A stretch of DNA of 64,000 nt, from contig NZ_MECJ01000005.1 of assembly GCF_014596475.1 (NCBI RefSeq), forward strand, positions 62,001 to 126,000, in the 5' to 3' direction. Shown in pieces: positions 21,014 through 29,439 of the stretch (positions are counted from its first letter, which is position 1; each line of letters opens with the position of its first letter). The position numbers and the translations under genes are program-made. The notes under the pieces were generated by a model. It saw only the letters and a list, made by a program, of their open reading frames with translations, was not told the origin of the DNA and did no database searches. This DNA is from Streptomyces sp. CBMA152 (GTDB lineage: Bacteria; Actinomycetota; Actinomycetes; Streptomycetales; Streptomycetaceae).

Positions 21014-21717
21014 TCGAGGCGTTGCTGCCGGCGGCGGCCACCGCGAGCGAGTCCTTCGGGCCGGACACCTCCGCCACCCTCCATCCGCAGGAGGAGGCGC
21101 TGATCGCCCGCTCGGTGCCCAAGCGCCGCGAGGAGTTCACCACGGTGCGGGCGTGCGCCCGGCGCGCTCTCGCGCAGCTGGGACTGCCGCCCTCCCCCGT
21201 CCTGCCCGGCAGGCGCAACGCACCCCGGTGGCCGGACGGAGTGGTGGGCAGCATGACCCACTGCGACGGCTACCGGGCGGCGGTGCTCGCGCGGGACACG
21301 GACCTGGCGATGATCGGGATCGACGCCGAACCCGATCTGCCGCTGCCGGACGGCGTGCTGGAGTCGATCGCGCTACCCGGCGAACTGGCCTGGGTCCGGG
21401 CCGCGGGCCCGGGGGCGCGCGTACACCGGGACCGGTTGCTGTTCAGCGCGAAGGAGGCGGTGTACAAGACCTGGTTTCCGCTGCTGGGCACCGAGTTGGA
21501 TTTCGACGAGGCCGACATCTCGTTCACCGACATCTCCTCCCGGGACTCCGGCGGCGCCGAGGGCCGACCGCAGGGGACCTTCACCGCGCGTATTCTGCGC
21601 CCCGAACGGGGCCCCGACGGACGGCCGGTGAATTCATTCACCGGCCGCTGGCTCTCGGATCGCGGCATTGTTGTGACGGCCATCACGCTGCCCTCCTTCC
21701 GTCCGGTCACTCCGTAA
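21010..21717 (+). CDS. 4'-phosphopantetheinyl transferase (Sfp/EntD type)
   Basis: This 235-aa enzyme should attach phosphopantetheine from CoA to the active Ser of ACP domains, turning the PKS from apo to holo form. Family motifs are visible: SMTHCDGYRAA, IGIDAEP (metal-binding Asp and Glu) and LLFSAKEAVYKTW (the KEAxYK helix). The length fits the compact actinobacterial EntD-like group. Its ATG overlaps the phosphoesterase stop (ATGA), so the pair is translated together. Having its own transferase would let the cluster activate its carrier proteins without a housekeeping enzyme. The last residues (LPSFRPVTP) follow a usual C-terminal beta-strand region. Confidence 0.92.
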   Translation: MIEALLPAAATASESFGPDTSATLHPQEEALIARSVPKRREEFTTVRACARRALAQLGLPPSPVLPGRRNAPRWPDGVVGSMTHCDGYRAAVLARDTDLAMIGIDAEPDLPLPDGVLESIALPGELAWVRAAGPGARVHRDRLLFSAKEAVYKTWFPLLGTELDFDEADISFTDISSRDSGGAEGRPQGTFTARILRPERGPDGRPVNSFTGRWLSDRGIVVTAITLPSFRPVTP

Positions 21718-21741
21718 AACCTTCCGGGCACCGGCTGTTAC

Positions 21742-21785
21742 GAGGGTGAATAGGGGTTGCCGCGTCAACTGCCGCTCCCTAGCGT
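21742..21785 (+). promoter_or_regulatory. probable activator-dependent promoter of the monooxygenase gene
   Basis: A -35-like TTGCCG (21757-21762) and -10-like TAGCGT (21780-21785) are separated by 17 bases. Directly upstream lie GAGGG (21742-21746) and AGGGG (21752-21756), exactly 10 bases apart. Repeats one helical turn apart abutting the -35 suggest an activator contacting RNA polymerase. The transcript start would be about 130 bases before the ATG at 21924. Confidence 0.5.
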
Positions 21786-21923
21786 GGATTTACCGGCACG
21801 ACCGCGTACAGCCACGCGCTGACCCGCCGTTCAGGGTCCGGCTCGACGTCGTGATTTCCGGCTCCGATCGGAATCTCTCCGGTTCCCTTGAAACGCGCCG
21901 AATCGGCCCGAGAGGTATTCCAG

Positions 21924-23585
21924 ATGACGTCAGCCAGCCCGGCCGCGGTCACCATGCTCGTGCCGGACTTCCCTTTCTCCTACGACGGCTGGCTGCATCA
22001 TCCGGCCGGCCTGGGCACACTCCCGCCGGAACGCGCCGGGACACCGGTGGCCGTGGTCGGCGGCGGAATGGCGGGAATGACCGCCGCCTATGAACTGATG
22101 CGGCTGGGACTGCGCCCGGTCGTGTACGAGGCGGAGCAACTGGGCGGCCGGATGCGGTCGGTGCCCTTCGCCGGGCAGCCCGACCGCGTGGCGGAGATGG
22201 GGGCGATGCGTTTCCCCCTCTCCGCCCGCTCGCTCTTCCACTACGTCGACCTGCTGGGGCTGCGCACCAGCCCCTTCCCCAACCCGCTGGCGGCGAGCAC
22301 CCCGAGCACCCTCATCGACCTGGAGGGCGAACGGCACCGGGTCAGCGTCGCGGACATGCTGCCGGACGTCTACCAGGAGGTGGCCACCGCCTGGGAGAAG
22401 GCCCTGCACGAGCGGGCGGAGCTCGTCACCGTGCGGGACGCCATCGCGCGGCGGGACGTCGAGACGCTGAAGCAGGTCTGGAACCGGCTGGTCAGGGAGT
22501 TCGACGACGAGTCCTTCTACGGGTTCCTGGCCACCAGCCCGTCCTTCCGGTCCTTCCGGCACCGCGAGATCTTCGGACAGGTGGGGTTCGGCACCGGCGG
22601 CTGGGACACCGACTTCCCCAACTCGGTGCTGGAGATCCTGCGGGTGATCTACACCGACGCCGACGACCACCAGGTCAGCATCGCCGGCGGCTCCCAGCAG
22701 GTGCCGCGCGGGCTGTGGGAGCACGCCCCGGCGGACTGTGCGCACTGGCCTGCGGGCACCTCCCTGGCCTCCCTGCACGGCGGCACGGCCCGGCCGGGAG
22801 TGCGGGAAGTGGCCCGTGACGGCGACGGTTTCACGGTCACCGACGTACGGGGCCGGCGGGAGCGGTACGCCGCGGTCGTCTACACCCCGCATGTGTGGAC
22901 GCTGCTCAACCGGGTGCGCACCGACCCGGCACTGCTGAGCGCACCGCTGTGGACGGCGGTCGAGCGCACCCACTACATGGGTGCCTCCAAGCTGTTCGTC
23001 CTGACGGACCGGCCGTTCTGGCACGACACGGACCCCCGCACGGGCGCACCGGTGATGAGCATGACCCTCACCGACCGGATGCCCCGCGGGGTCTACCTCT
23101 TCGACGAGGGGCCGGACGGGCCGGGCGTGATGTGCCTGTCGTACACGTGGAACGACGATTCGCTGAAGATGGCGACGCTCAGCGCGGCGGAGCGCCTGGA
23201 CGTGCTCCTGGAGAAGCTCGGCGCGATCTATCCCGGCGTCGACATCCGCGCCCACGTCATCGGTGATCCGGTCGCCATCACCTGGGAGAGCGAGCCGCAC
23301 TTCATGGGCGCGTTCAAGTCCAACCTGCCCGGTCACTACCGGTACCAGCGGCGGCTGTTCACCCAGTTCATGCAGGGCGGGCTGCCCGCGGAGCAGCGCG
23401 GTTTCTTCCTCTGCGGCGACGACGTCTCCTGGACGGCCGGCTTCGCGGAGGGCGCGGTCACCACGGCGCTCAACGCGGTGTGGGGCGTACTGGACCACCT
23501 GGGCGGTGCCACGCATCCGGACAACCCCGGGCCCGGTGACCTCTTCGACACCCTGGCTCCGGTCGAACTCCCCTACGACGACTGA
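21924..23585 (+). CDS. FAD-dependent amino-acid 2-monooxygenase (probable arginine monooxygenase)
   Basis: Likely first step of starter-unit synthesis: oxidative decarboxylation of a basic amino acid to its amide (arginine to 4-guanidinobutyramide). The 553-aa flavoprotein has the dinucleotide-binding motif VVGGGMAGM (residues 45-52) followed by the acidic VVYEAEQ, the flavin amine-oxidase signature EMGAMRFP (91-98), and a C-terminal FAD contact region FFLCGDDVSWTAGFAEGAVTTALNA. Such enzymes sit next to an acyl-CoA ligase and a free AT in azalomycin/desertomycin-type clusters; that context is repeated here. Substrate is inferred; lysine or tryptophan monooxygenase are relatives. Start ATG 21924 has GAGAGG eight bases upstream. 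It is convergent with the ligase gene, with a strong terminator between. Confidence 0.85.
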   Translation: MTSASPAAVTMLVPDFPFSYDGWLHHPAGLGTLPPERAGTPVAVVGGGMAGMTAAYELMRLGLRPVVYEAEQLGGRMRSVPFAGQPDRVAEMGAMRFPLSARSLFHYVDLLGLRTSPFPNPLAASTPSTLIDLEGERHRVSVADMLPDVYQEVATAWEKALHERAELVTVRDAIARRDVETLKQVWNRLVREFDDESFYGFLATSPSFRSFRHREIFGQVGFGTGGWDTDFPNSVLEILRVIYTDADDHQVSIAGGSQQVPRGLWEHAPADCAHWPAGTSLASLHGGTARPGVREVARDGDGFTVTDVRGRRERYAAVVYTPHVWTLLNRVRTDPALLSAPLWTAVERTHYMGASKLFVLTDRPFWHDTDPRTGAPVMSMTLTDRMPRGVYLFDEGPDGPGVMCLSYTWNDDSLKMATLSAAERLDVLLEKLGAIYPGVDIRAHVIGDPVAITWESEPHFMGAFKSNLPGHYRYQRRLFTQFMQGGLPAEQRGFFLCGDDVSWTAGFAEGAVTTALNAVWGVLDHLGGATHPDNPGPGDLFDTLAPVELPYDD

Positions 23586-23626
23586 GCGGAACACGGTCAC
23601 CGTGCCCGTCCGGGTGCGGTGACATG

Positions 23627-23672
23627 ACGACGGCGGCGCCCCCCACCTCCGGGTGGGGGGCGCCGCCGTCGT
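23627..23672. terminator. 21-bp perfect GC hairpin between convergent genes
   Basis: Positions 23627-23647 and 23652-23672 pair perfectly around the loop TCCG. It lies between the ends of the monooxygenase (23585, plus) and ligase (23680, minus) genes and should terminate both. Confidence 0.9.
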
Positions 23673-23679
23673 ACCACCC

Positions 23680-25092
23680 CTACTCGGCGGCCATCTTCGT
23701 CAGCTGCTTCTTGTCCGGCTTGCCGTTGCGGTTGAGCGGGAACTGCTCCAGCACGACGACCCTGTTGGGCTGCTCGTAGGTGGGCAGCAGGGCGCACAGC
23801 CGCTCCCGCCAGTAGGCGGCGTCGCGCTGCTGGTCGTCCTCGACGAAGAAGACCAGCTGGGAGCCGCGCCGCTCGTCGGGCAGCGGCACGATCCGGGTGG
23901 GGCAGCCTTCGGCGGCCACCTTCCGCTCGATCAGCTCGGGGTAGAGCGTGTAACCCATGCGGTGCACGGCGAACTTGCGGCCCAGGACGAAGAGGTTGCC
24001 CTGCGCGTCGAGGTATCCGAGGTCGCCGGTGGTCTGCCAGCCCGTGGCGGCGCGCACGACGGTGCCGTCGTCGGCGATCTGCCCTTCGAGCGCGTCGGGA
24101 GTGTCGACCTCGATCTCGCCCGCCCGGCCCGCGGGCACCAGGTTGCCGTCCTCGTCGACGATCCGCAGCGAGATCCCCTCCATGGGGCGGCCGCAGGAGA
24201 CGGGATTCTCCAGCGTGGCGAAGGCGATGTTGCCCAGCTCGGTGGAGCCGTAGCTGTCGAGGAGCGGCAGGCCGAACTCCTCGACGTAGCTCTCCACCAG
24301 CGGCGCGTCGAGCGGGGCCGCGCCGACGCAGAACATCCGCACACCTGTCAGATGGGCGCGCAGCGCGGGCTTGCGGGTGGCCAGGCCCAGGATGGAGCGG
24401 TAGCTGGAGGGCGTGGCGTCGATGACCGTGACCCCGCAGTCGCGGGCCATCCGCAGGGCGCGGTCGAGTCGGCGGTAGGGGGCTATCACCAGTGAGCAGC
24501 GCGTCAGGTAGGCGATGAGCACCATCGACAGGCCGTACTGGTGGGCGAAGGGCAGCAGCGGCATCAGGACGTCGTCGGCGCGATGGCCGACCTGGTCCGC
24601 GTTGCGCTGCAGGTTGCGCAGGAACTTGCCGCCGGACTTCACCACGCCCTTGGGGGAGCCGGTCGAGCCCGAGGTCCACATGATCAGGCCGTCGGGCAGC
24701 TCGCCCCAGGCGTCGAACGACAGGACGCTGTCGAGGGGGTCACGGCCGTCGGTCGCGACCATCAGCTCGTACAGGTGGATGGGATCGGCTTCGTCGTCGA
24801 TGGGCGTCTCGTCGTCGACGTAGGTGGCCTTGACGCCGGTGCGCAGGGCGATGCGCCGGGTCTCCTCGACGTGCTCCTGCTGGTCGACGAGGACGATCGA
24901 GGCGCCGACGTGCATCAGCGCGTACAGCACACAGACATAGGCGGCCGAGTTGCCGGCCTTCAGCATGACCCGGTCGCCGAGCCCGATACCGCCTTCGCGG
25001 ATCACGTCGGCGACCCGGAGGGCGTCCTGTTCGAATTGGTCGACGGGCCGCACCGAGTCGGCTGCAAAGATCTTCGCGGTCATCGGTCGCAC
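23680..25092 (-). CDS. acyl-CoA ligase (ANL superfamily), probable starter-unit CoA ligase
   Basis: Activates a carboxylic acid with ATP and loads it on CoA; by context probably 4-guanidinobutyrate. At 470 aa it is somewhat shorter than usual. Core motifs are present: TSGSTGSPKG (A3), YGSTELG (A5), TGDLGYLD (A7), LGRKFAVHRMGY (A8, where the usual GGxKI/GR becomes GRKFAVHR) and the catalytic Lys in NRNGKPDKK (A10). The N-terminal domain is about 30-50 residues shorter than in acetyl-CoA synthetases. Start is GTG 25092 (AAGGA four bases upstream) or ATG 25083. It is the last gene of the rhamnose/thioesterase operon, 50 bases after the thioesterase-like gene. Confidence 0.87.
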   Translation of the reverse strand: MRPMTAKIFAADSVRPVDQFEQDALRVADVIREGGIGLGDRVMLKAGNSAAYVCVLYALMHVGASIVLVDQQEHVEETRRIALRTGVKATYVDDETPIDDEADPIHLYELMVATDGRDPLDSVLSFDAWGELPDGLIMWTSGSTGSPKGVVKSGGKFLRNLQRNADQVGHRADDVLMPLLPFAHQYGLSMVLIAYLTRCSLVIAPYRRLDRALRMARDCGVTVIDATPSSYRSILGLATRKPALRAHLTGVRMFCVGAAPLDAPLVESYVEEFGLPLLDSYGSTELGNIAFATLENPVSCGRPMEGISLRIVDEDGNLVPAGRAGEIEVDTPDALEGQIADDGTVVRAATGWQTTGDLGYLDAQGNLFVLGRKFAVHRMGYTLYPELIERKVAAEGCPTRIVPLPDERRGSQLVFFVEDDQQRDAAYWRERLCALLPTYEQPNRVVVLEQFPLNRNGKPDKKQLTKMAAE

Positions 25093-25142
25093 TCAGTCCT
25101 TAGCTTCACACGATGGGAGGTTCGGTCGGGTCCCGCCCGCGG

Positions 25143-25787
25143 TCAGTCGGGGGCGGGTTCCTGGTACGAGATCAGCTGGTCGTGCACGAGGTTGACGACC
25201 TCGCGACGGTGGGAGTCGAGGTAGCCCCGGGTGCCGGGGAAGACCTCCAGGTCGAAGCGGCCGGCCGTGCACCGCCGCCAGGTGCGTACGCCCGTCAGCG
25301 GTGCGGCCGGGTCGTGGTCGCCGGTGAGCGCGACCACGCGGCAGTTGAGCGCGGGCGGCCCGAGGCTGCCCCCGTGGCCCGGTCCCGTCCGGCCGGAGAC
25401 GAATAACGTCAGCGGTCCCGCGTCGGTCTCCCGCTCCAGGCGCTGGGCGACCCGGAAGGCCAGTTCGGCGCCGAGGCGGTGGCCGAAGAGGGCGAGCGGG
25501 CGGTCCGTCCAGTCCCGGACCGCCTCGAAGATCTTGTCGACGAGTGCGGCCCCGGCCTCGCCCCCGGCCTCCTCCTCGGCGGTCAGGGCGGGGTACTGCA
25601 CGGTGAGCAGTTCCACGGTGGGCAGCAGCAGTTCGGACATGGCGAGGTAGTAGTCCGCGGAGTTCCGCGAGCCCGGGAAGCAGATCATGCGGTAGCTGCT
25701 GGTGACCGCCGGCTGCCGGATCTGGATCAGGCTGACGTCGGCGGGGGTGGTCTCCCTGGTGGAGCACTCGGTGCGCCCATAGGTCAT
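25143..25787 (-). CDS. type II thioesterase-like protein lacking catalytic Ser and His
   Basis: This 214-aa protein has the alpha/beta-hydrolase outline of PKS editing thioesterases (MICFPGSRNSADYY near the N-terminus; FGHRLGAELAFRVAQRLE where GHSMG is expected; GDHDP; EVFPGTRGYL where GGHFFL is expected). The nucleophile Ser of GxSxG is Arg104 and the catalytic His is Arg187; only the Asp157 region remains. It is therefore unlikely to hydrolyse acyl-ACPs. It may be a binding or scaffold protein, a protein with a new role, or a decaying gene with an intact frame. Leu128 is encoded by TTA (25404-25406), rare in Streptomyces and dependent on the bldA tRNA, so it should be made only late in development. 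It starts within the rfbB stop (ATGA). Confidence 0.8.
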   Translation of the reverse strand: MTYGRTECSTRETTPADVSLIQIRQPAVTSSYRMICFPGSRNSADYYLAMSELLLPTVELLTVQYPALTAEEEAGGEAGAALVDKIFEAVRDWTDRPLALFGHRLGAELAFRVAQRLERETDAGPLTLFVSGRTGPGHGGSLGPPALNCRVVALTGDHDPAAPLTGVRTWRRCTAGRFDLEVFPGTRGYLDSHRREVVNLVHDQLISYQEPAPD

Positions 25788-26770
25788 GCGCTCGGCAGCC
25801 CGGCTTCGGGCGTCGCCCAGAAGGGCCGGTTCTCCCGGTACCAGGCGACCGTTCGCGCCAGTCCCTCGGTGAAGTCGTGGACCGGGGTGTAGCCGAGCTC
25901 GGTACGGATCTTCGTCCAGTCCACGGAGTAGCGCCGGTCGTGGCCCTTGCGGTCGGTGACGTGCTCGACCCGGTCCCAGCCCGCGCCGCAGGCCTCCAGC
26001 AGCAGCCCGGTGAGTTCCTTGTTGCTCAGCTCGGTGCCGCCGCCGATGTTGTACGTCTCACCGGCGCGGCCCCCGGTCAGGACGGCCAGCAGCCCGCGGC
26101 AGTGGTCGTCGACGTGCAGCCAGTCGCGGACGTTGCCGCCGTCGCCGTAGAGCGGGACCGTACCGCCGGTCAGCAGGCGGGTGACGAAGAGCGGGATCAC
26201 CTTCTCCGGGTACTGGTGGGGGCCGTAGTTGTTGGAGCAGCGGGTCACCCGTACGTCGAGGCCGTGGGTGCGGTGGTAGGACAGCGCGAGCAGGTCGCTG
26301 GACGCCTTGGACGCGGAGTAGGGCGAGTTGGGGGCGAGGATGTCGCTCTCCACCGATGAGCCCACCGGCACCGAGCCGTACACCTCATCGGTCGACACGT
26401 GCACGAAGGGGCCGGTGCCGTGCCGCAGCGCGGCCTCCAGGAGCGTGTGGGTGCCGAGCACGTTGGTGCGCACGAAGGCGTCGGCCTGCTCGATGGAGCG
26501 GTCGACGTGCGACTCCGCCGCCAGGTGCACCACGGCGTCGTGGGCTGCCATCAGCCGGTCGACCAGCGGCGCGTCGGTGATGTCGCCGTGGACGAAGGAG
26601 AAGCCGGGCTCGTTCTCGACGGGGGCGAGGTTGGCCCGGTTGCCCGCGTAGGTGAGCTTGTCCAGGACGGTGACGCGTATGTCGTCACCCAGCGGTTTGC
26701 CGGGCCCCAGGATCGAGCGTACGAGGTGGGAGCCTATGAAGCCGGCCGCTCCCGTGATCAGGATGTTCAT
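25784..26770 (-). CDS. rfbB: dTDP-glucose 4,6-dehydratase
   Basis: Converts dTDP-glucose to dTDP-4-keto-6-deoxyglucose, the second step of dTDP-L-rhamnose synthesis. The 328-aa short-chain dehydrogenase-like enzyme has the NAD-binding GAAGFIGSHL at the N-terminus, HLAAESHVDRSI, the active-site STDEVYG (Thr-Asp-Glu) and YSASKASSDLL (Tyr-x3-Lys). Start ATG at 26770 overlaps the stop of the thymidylyltransferase gene (ATGA). Length and motifs are normal and there is no sign of damage. Four sugar genes overlap one another by four bases, so they form one translationally coupled operon. Confidence 0.95.
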   Translation of the reverse strand: MNILITGAAGFIGSHLVRSILGPGKPLGDDIRVTVLDKLTYAGNRANLAPVENEPGFSFVHGDITDAPLVDRLMAAHDAVVHLAAESHVDRSIEQADAFVRTNVLGTHTLLEAALRHGTGPFVHVSTDEVYGSVPVGSSVESDILAPNSPYSASKASSDLLALSYHRTHGLDVRVTRCSNNYGPHQYPEKVIPLFVTRLLTGGTVPLYGDGGNVRDWLHVDDHCRGLLAVLTGGRAGETYNIGGGTELSNKELTGLLLEACGAGWDRVEHVTDRKGHDRRYSVDWTKIRTELGYTPVHDFTEGLARTVAWYRENRPFWATPEAGLPSA

Positions 26771-27834
26771 GAACGGATCTGCACCTTGCTGTGGTCGCCG
26801 AGGATCAGGCGGTGGGCCTGGGGGGTGCGGGGGGCGGGGGTGACCTCCACCTGCCTGCCGATCAGCGAGGCCTCGATGCGGCCCACGCCGTCGATGGCCG
26901 CGCCGGCCAGCACGATGGAGTACTCGATCTCGCTGTCGACGACCCGGCAGTTCTCCGCCACGGAGGTGAACGGCCCGATGTAGGAGCCCTCCACATGAGT
27001 GCCGCGGCCGATCATCACGGGCCCCACGATCCGTGAGGCGGTGACCACCGCCCCCTCCTCGACGACCACCCGGCCGACCAGTTCGCTCTCCTCGTCGACG
27101 GTGCCCGCGCAGTAGGGCGTGATGCCGTCGAGGACGGAGCGGTTGGCCTCCAGCATGTCGATGGCGTTGCCGGTGTCCTTCCAGAAGCCGTTGACGGTGG
27201 AGGAGGTGACGTCCAGGCCCTGTTCGAGCAGCCACTGGAGGGCGTCGGTGATCTCCAGCTCGCCGCGGGCGGAGGGCTTGATGGCGTCCACGGCGGCGTG
27301 CACGGCGGCGGTGAAGAAGTAGACGCCGACCAGGGCGAGATCGCTCTTGGGGAACTCCGGCTTCTCCTCCAGGGCGACGACCCGGCCCGTCGCGTCCAGG
27401 GAGACGACGCCGAAGGAGGAGGGGTTGGGCACCTGGGTGAGCATGATCTGAGCGGCCGGGCGGCGGGTGCGGAACTCCTCCAGCTGCGCGCTGATCCCGC
27501 CGAACAGGAAGTTGTCGCCCAGGTACATGACGAAGTCGTCGTCGCCCAGCCAGTCCCGCGCGATGCGTACGGCGTGGGCCAGGCCGAGCGGCTGGTGCTG
27601 CGGGATGTACATGACGCTGATGCCGAAGCGGGAGCCGTCACCGACGGCGGCCCGGATCTCCTCGGCCGTGTCGCCCACGATGATGCCGACATCGGTGACG
27701 CCCGCGTCGGCGATGCCCTCCAGGACGTAGTAGAGGATGGGCTTGTTGGCCACGGGCACGAGCTGTTTGGCCGACGTGTGGGTCAGGGGGCGCAGGCGGG
27801 TGCCGGATCCCCCCGCCAGGACGAGCGCCTTCAC
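26767..27834 (-). CDS. rfbA: glucose-1-phosphate thymidylyltransferase (StrD type)
   Basis: Makes dTDP-glucose from glucose-1-phosphate and dTTP. The nucleotidyltransferase motif LAGGSGTRLRPLT is at residues 6-18, and EEKPEFPKSD and FWKDTGNAIDMLEA are present. At 355 aa it belongs to the long StrD/AcbA-like group with a C-terminal left-handed beta-helix (GPVMIGRGTHVEGSYIGPFT repeats), seen in antibiotic clusters, rather than the short 290-aa RmlA. Starts with GTG inside the stop of the epimerase gene. Confidence 0.95.
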   Translation of the reverse strand: MKALVLAGGSGTRLRPLTHTSAKQLVPVANKPILYYVLEGIADAGVTDVGIIVGDTAEEIRAAVGDGSRFGISVMYIPQHQPLGLAHAVRIARDWLGDDDFVMYLGDNFLFGGISAQLEEFRTRRPAAQIMLTQVPNPSSFGVVSLDATGRVVALEEKPEFPKSDLALVGVYFFTAAVHAAVDAIKPSARGELEITDALQWLLEQGLDVTSSTVNGFWKDTGNAIDMLEANRSVLDGITPYCAGTVDEESELVGRVVVEEGAVVTASRIVGPVMIGRGTHVEGSYIGPFTSVAENCRVVDSEIEYSIVLAGAAIDGVGRIEASLIGRQVEVTPAPRTPQAHRLILGDHSKVQIRS

Positions 27835-28445
27835 GGGGTCTCCTCGCTTGGTGGGGTGGCGAGCGAGGACACGTGCCGTACGCAGTCCTCGTAAGCGGGC
27901 AGCAGGCCCGCGGCCTCGGCCGCCGCAAGGGTGGGGGCCGCCGCGTCCTTGGCGGACAGCAGCGGTGCGACGCCGGGGAGCCAGGCGATGCCCAGGTCGG
28001 GGTCGAGCGGGTCGATACCGTGCTCACGGCCCGGGTCGTAGCCGGACGTCGTCAGATAGATGACGGCGGCATCGTCGGTGACCGCCTGGAAGGCGTGCCC
28101 CAGGCCCTCGGAGAGGAACACCGCCCGGTGGTCGCGGTCGTCGAGTTCGACGGCCTCCCACGCACGGTAGGTGGGCGAGCCGGTGCGCAGGTCCACGATC
28201 ACATCGCGCACGGCGCCGCGTACACAGGTGACGTATTTGGCCTGGCCGGGCGGCACGTCGGCGAAGTGCACGCCGCGTATGACGCCGCGTCGGGACACGG
28301 AGTGGTTGACCTGGGCCAGTTCGAGACGGCGACCGGTGTCGAGCTGGAAGTCCGCGTTCCGGAACGTCTCCAGGAACGTGCCCCGCTCGTCGGTGTGGAG
28401 GGTCGGCTCGTACAGCCAGGCCCCCTCTATCGACAGGGGTTTCAC
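27831..28445 (-). CDS. rfbC: dTDP-4-keto-6-deoxyglucose 3,5-epimerase
   Basis: Inverts C3 and C5 of the keto sugar, giving the L-rhamno configuration. The 204-aa protein has the cupin active site RGVIRGVHFADV (catalytic His) and DLRTGSPTYRAWEAVELDD. The second base candidate Tyr is in TTSGYDPGREHGIDPLDPDL, and GLGHAFQ is conserved. GTG start at 28445 overlaps the reductase stop (GTGA). The frame extends further upstream, but this start matches the family N-terminus (KPLSIEGAWLYEP). Confidence 0.92.
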   Translation of the reverse strand: MKPLSIEGAWLYEPTLHTDERGTFLETFRNADFQLDTGRRLELAQVNHSVSRRGVIRGVHFADVPPGQAKYVTCVRGAVRDVIVDLRTGSPTYRAWEAVELDDRDHRAVFLSEGLGHAFQAVTDDAAVIYLTTSGYDPGREHGIDPLDPDLGIAWLPGVAPLLSAKDAAAPTLAAAEAAGLLPAYEDCVRHVSSLATPPSEETP

Positions 28446-29371
28446 CCTTGAGCAGCCTTTCGGTCGGCGGAATCCGCGGTGGGGGGAGGGTGGGCTGCCG
28501 CGAGGGCTTCGGTGAGGGCGGCCTGCCAGTGACGCATCGGCCCCAGCCCGGCGGCGGCCCACCGTTCGTGGCCGAGCACGCTCCACGCGGGGCGGACAGC
28601 GGCCCGGTTCAGCCGGGAGCTGTCGATGGCGCGCACCCGCTCGGGGTCGTGACCGGTCAGCCGGAACACCTCACGGGCCAGGGCGTGCCAGGTGGTGCGG
28701 CCCGCCCCCGTCGCGTGGAAGACGCCGTGGGCGCGGTCGGCGGGCAGGGCGCCCAGCGCGATCAGCCGGGCGGCGACATCGGGTGCCCAACTGGGCTGCC
28801 CGTGCTGGTCGTCGACCACCTCCACGGTCCGCTCCGCCTCCCGGGCGAGGCGGGCCATGGTGTGCACGAAGCCACCGCTGTCGCGTCCGTAGAGCCAGGA
28901 CGTGCGCACCACCGCCGCGCGGCCGGGGAGTCCGGCCAGGACGGCGCGCTCGCCAGCGAGTTTGGTGCGCCCGTACGCGGTGCGCGGGTCGGTCGGGAAG
29001 TCCTCGGGGTAGGCGCGGCCGGCGTCGGCCGGGGCGCCGGCGAAGACGTAGTCGGTGGAGACGTGCAGGAGTCTGCTGCCGACGGCGGCGCAGGCGCGGG
29101 CGAGGTGGCCCGGCCCCCTGCCGTTGACCTCCAGGGCCGCCTCCTCCTCGCTCTCGGCGAGGTCGACGGCGGTCCAGGCGGCGCAGTTGACGACGATGTC
29201 GGGGCGGCAGTCGGCCACGGCCGAGGCGACCGCCGCGGGGTCGGTGAGGTCGGCCTCCGCCCGGCCGGCCCGTACGGGATCCGCGCCGTGGGCCGCGAGT
29301 TGAGCGGCCACCTCGCCGCCGAGCATGCCGGTCGCGCCGATCACCATCCACCGCAGGGAACCGGGATCCAC
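28442..29371 (-). CDS. rfbD: dTDP-4-dehydrorhamnose reductase
   Basis: Last step to dTDP-L-rhamnose, an NADPH-dependent reduction at C4. It has WMVIGATGMLGGEV at the N-terminus, VVNCAAWTAVDLAES, STDYVFAGAPADAGRAYPE and YGRTKLAGE (Tyr-x3-Lys). About 309 aa with the GTG start at 29371. An ATG at 29347 or a GTG at 29437 are alternatives, and none has a strong ribosome binding site. It is the first gene of the minus-strand operon rfbD-rfbC-rfbA-rfbB-thioesterase-like-ligase. With the three genes below it, the rhamnose set is complete, but no glycosyltransferase is present in the window. Confidence 0.9.
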   Translation of the reverse strand: MDPGSLRWMVIGATGMLGGEVAAQLAAHGADPVRAGRAEADLTDPAAVASAVADCRPDIVVNCAAWTAVDLAESEEEAALEVNGRGPGHLARACAAVGSRLLHVSTDYVFAGAPADAGRAYPEDFPTDPRTAYGRTKLAGERAVLAGLPGRAAVVRTSWLYGRDSGGFVHTMARLAREAERTVEVVDDQHGQPSWAPDVAARLIALGALPADRAHGVFHATGAGRTTWHALAREVFRLTGHDPERVRAIDSSRLNRAAVRPAWSVLGHERWAAAGLGPMRHWQAALTEALAAAHPPPTADSADRKAAQG

Positions 29372-29439
29372 CGGAAAGTCCGCTGGCGCAGGATACGCCG
29401 ACGCCTTGTTTTGCGAATAGCAATTCGGCGCAATCACGC

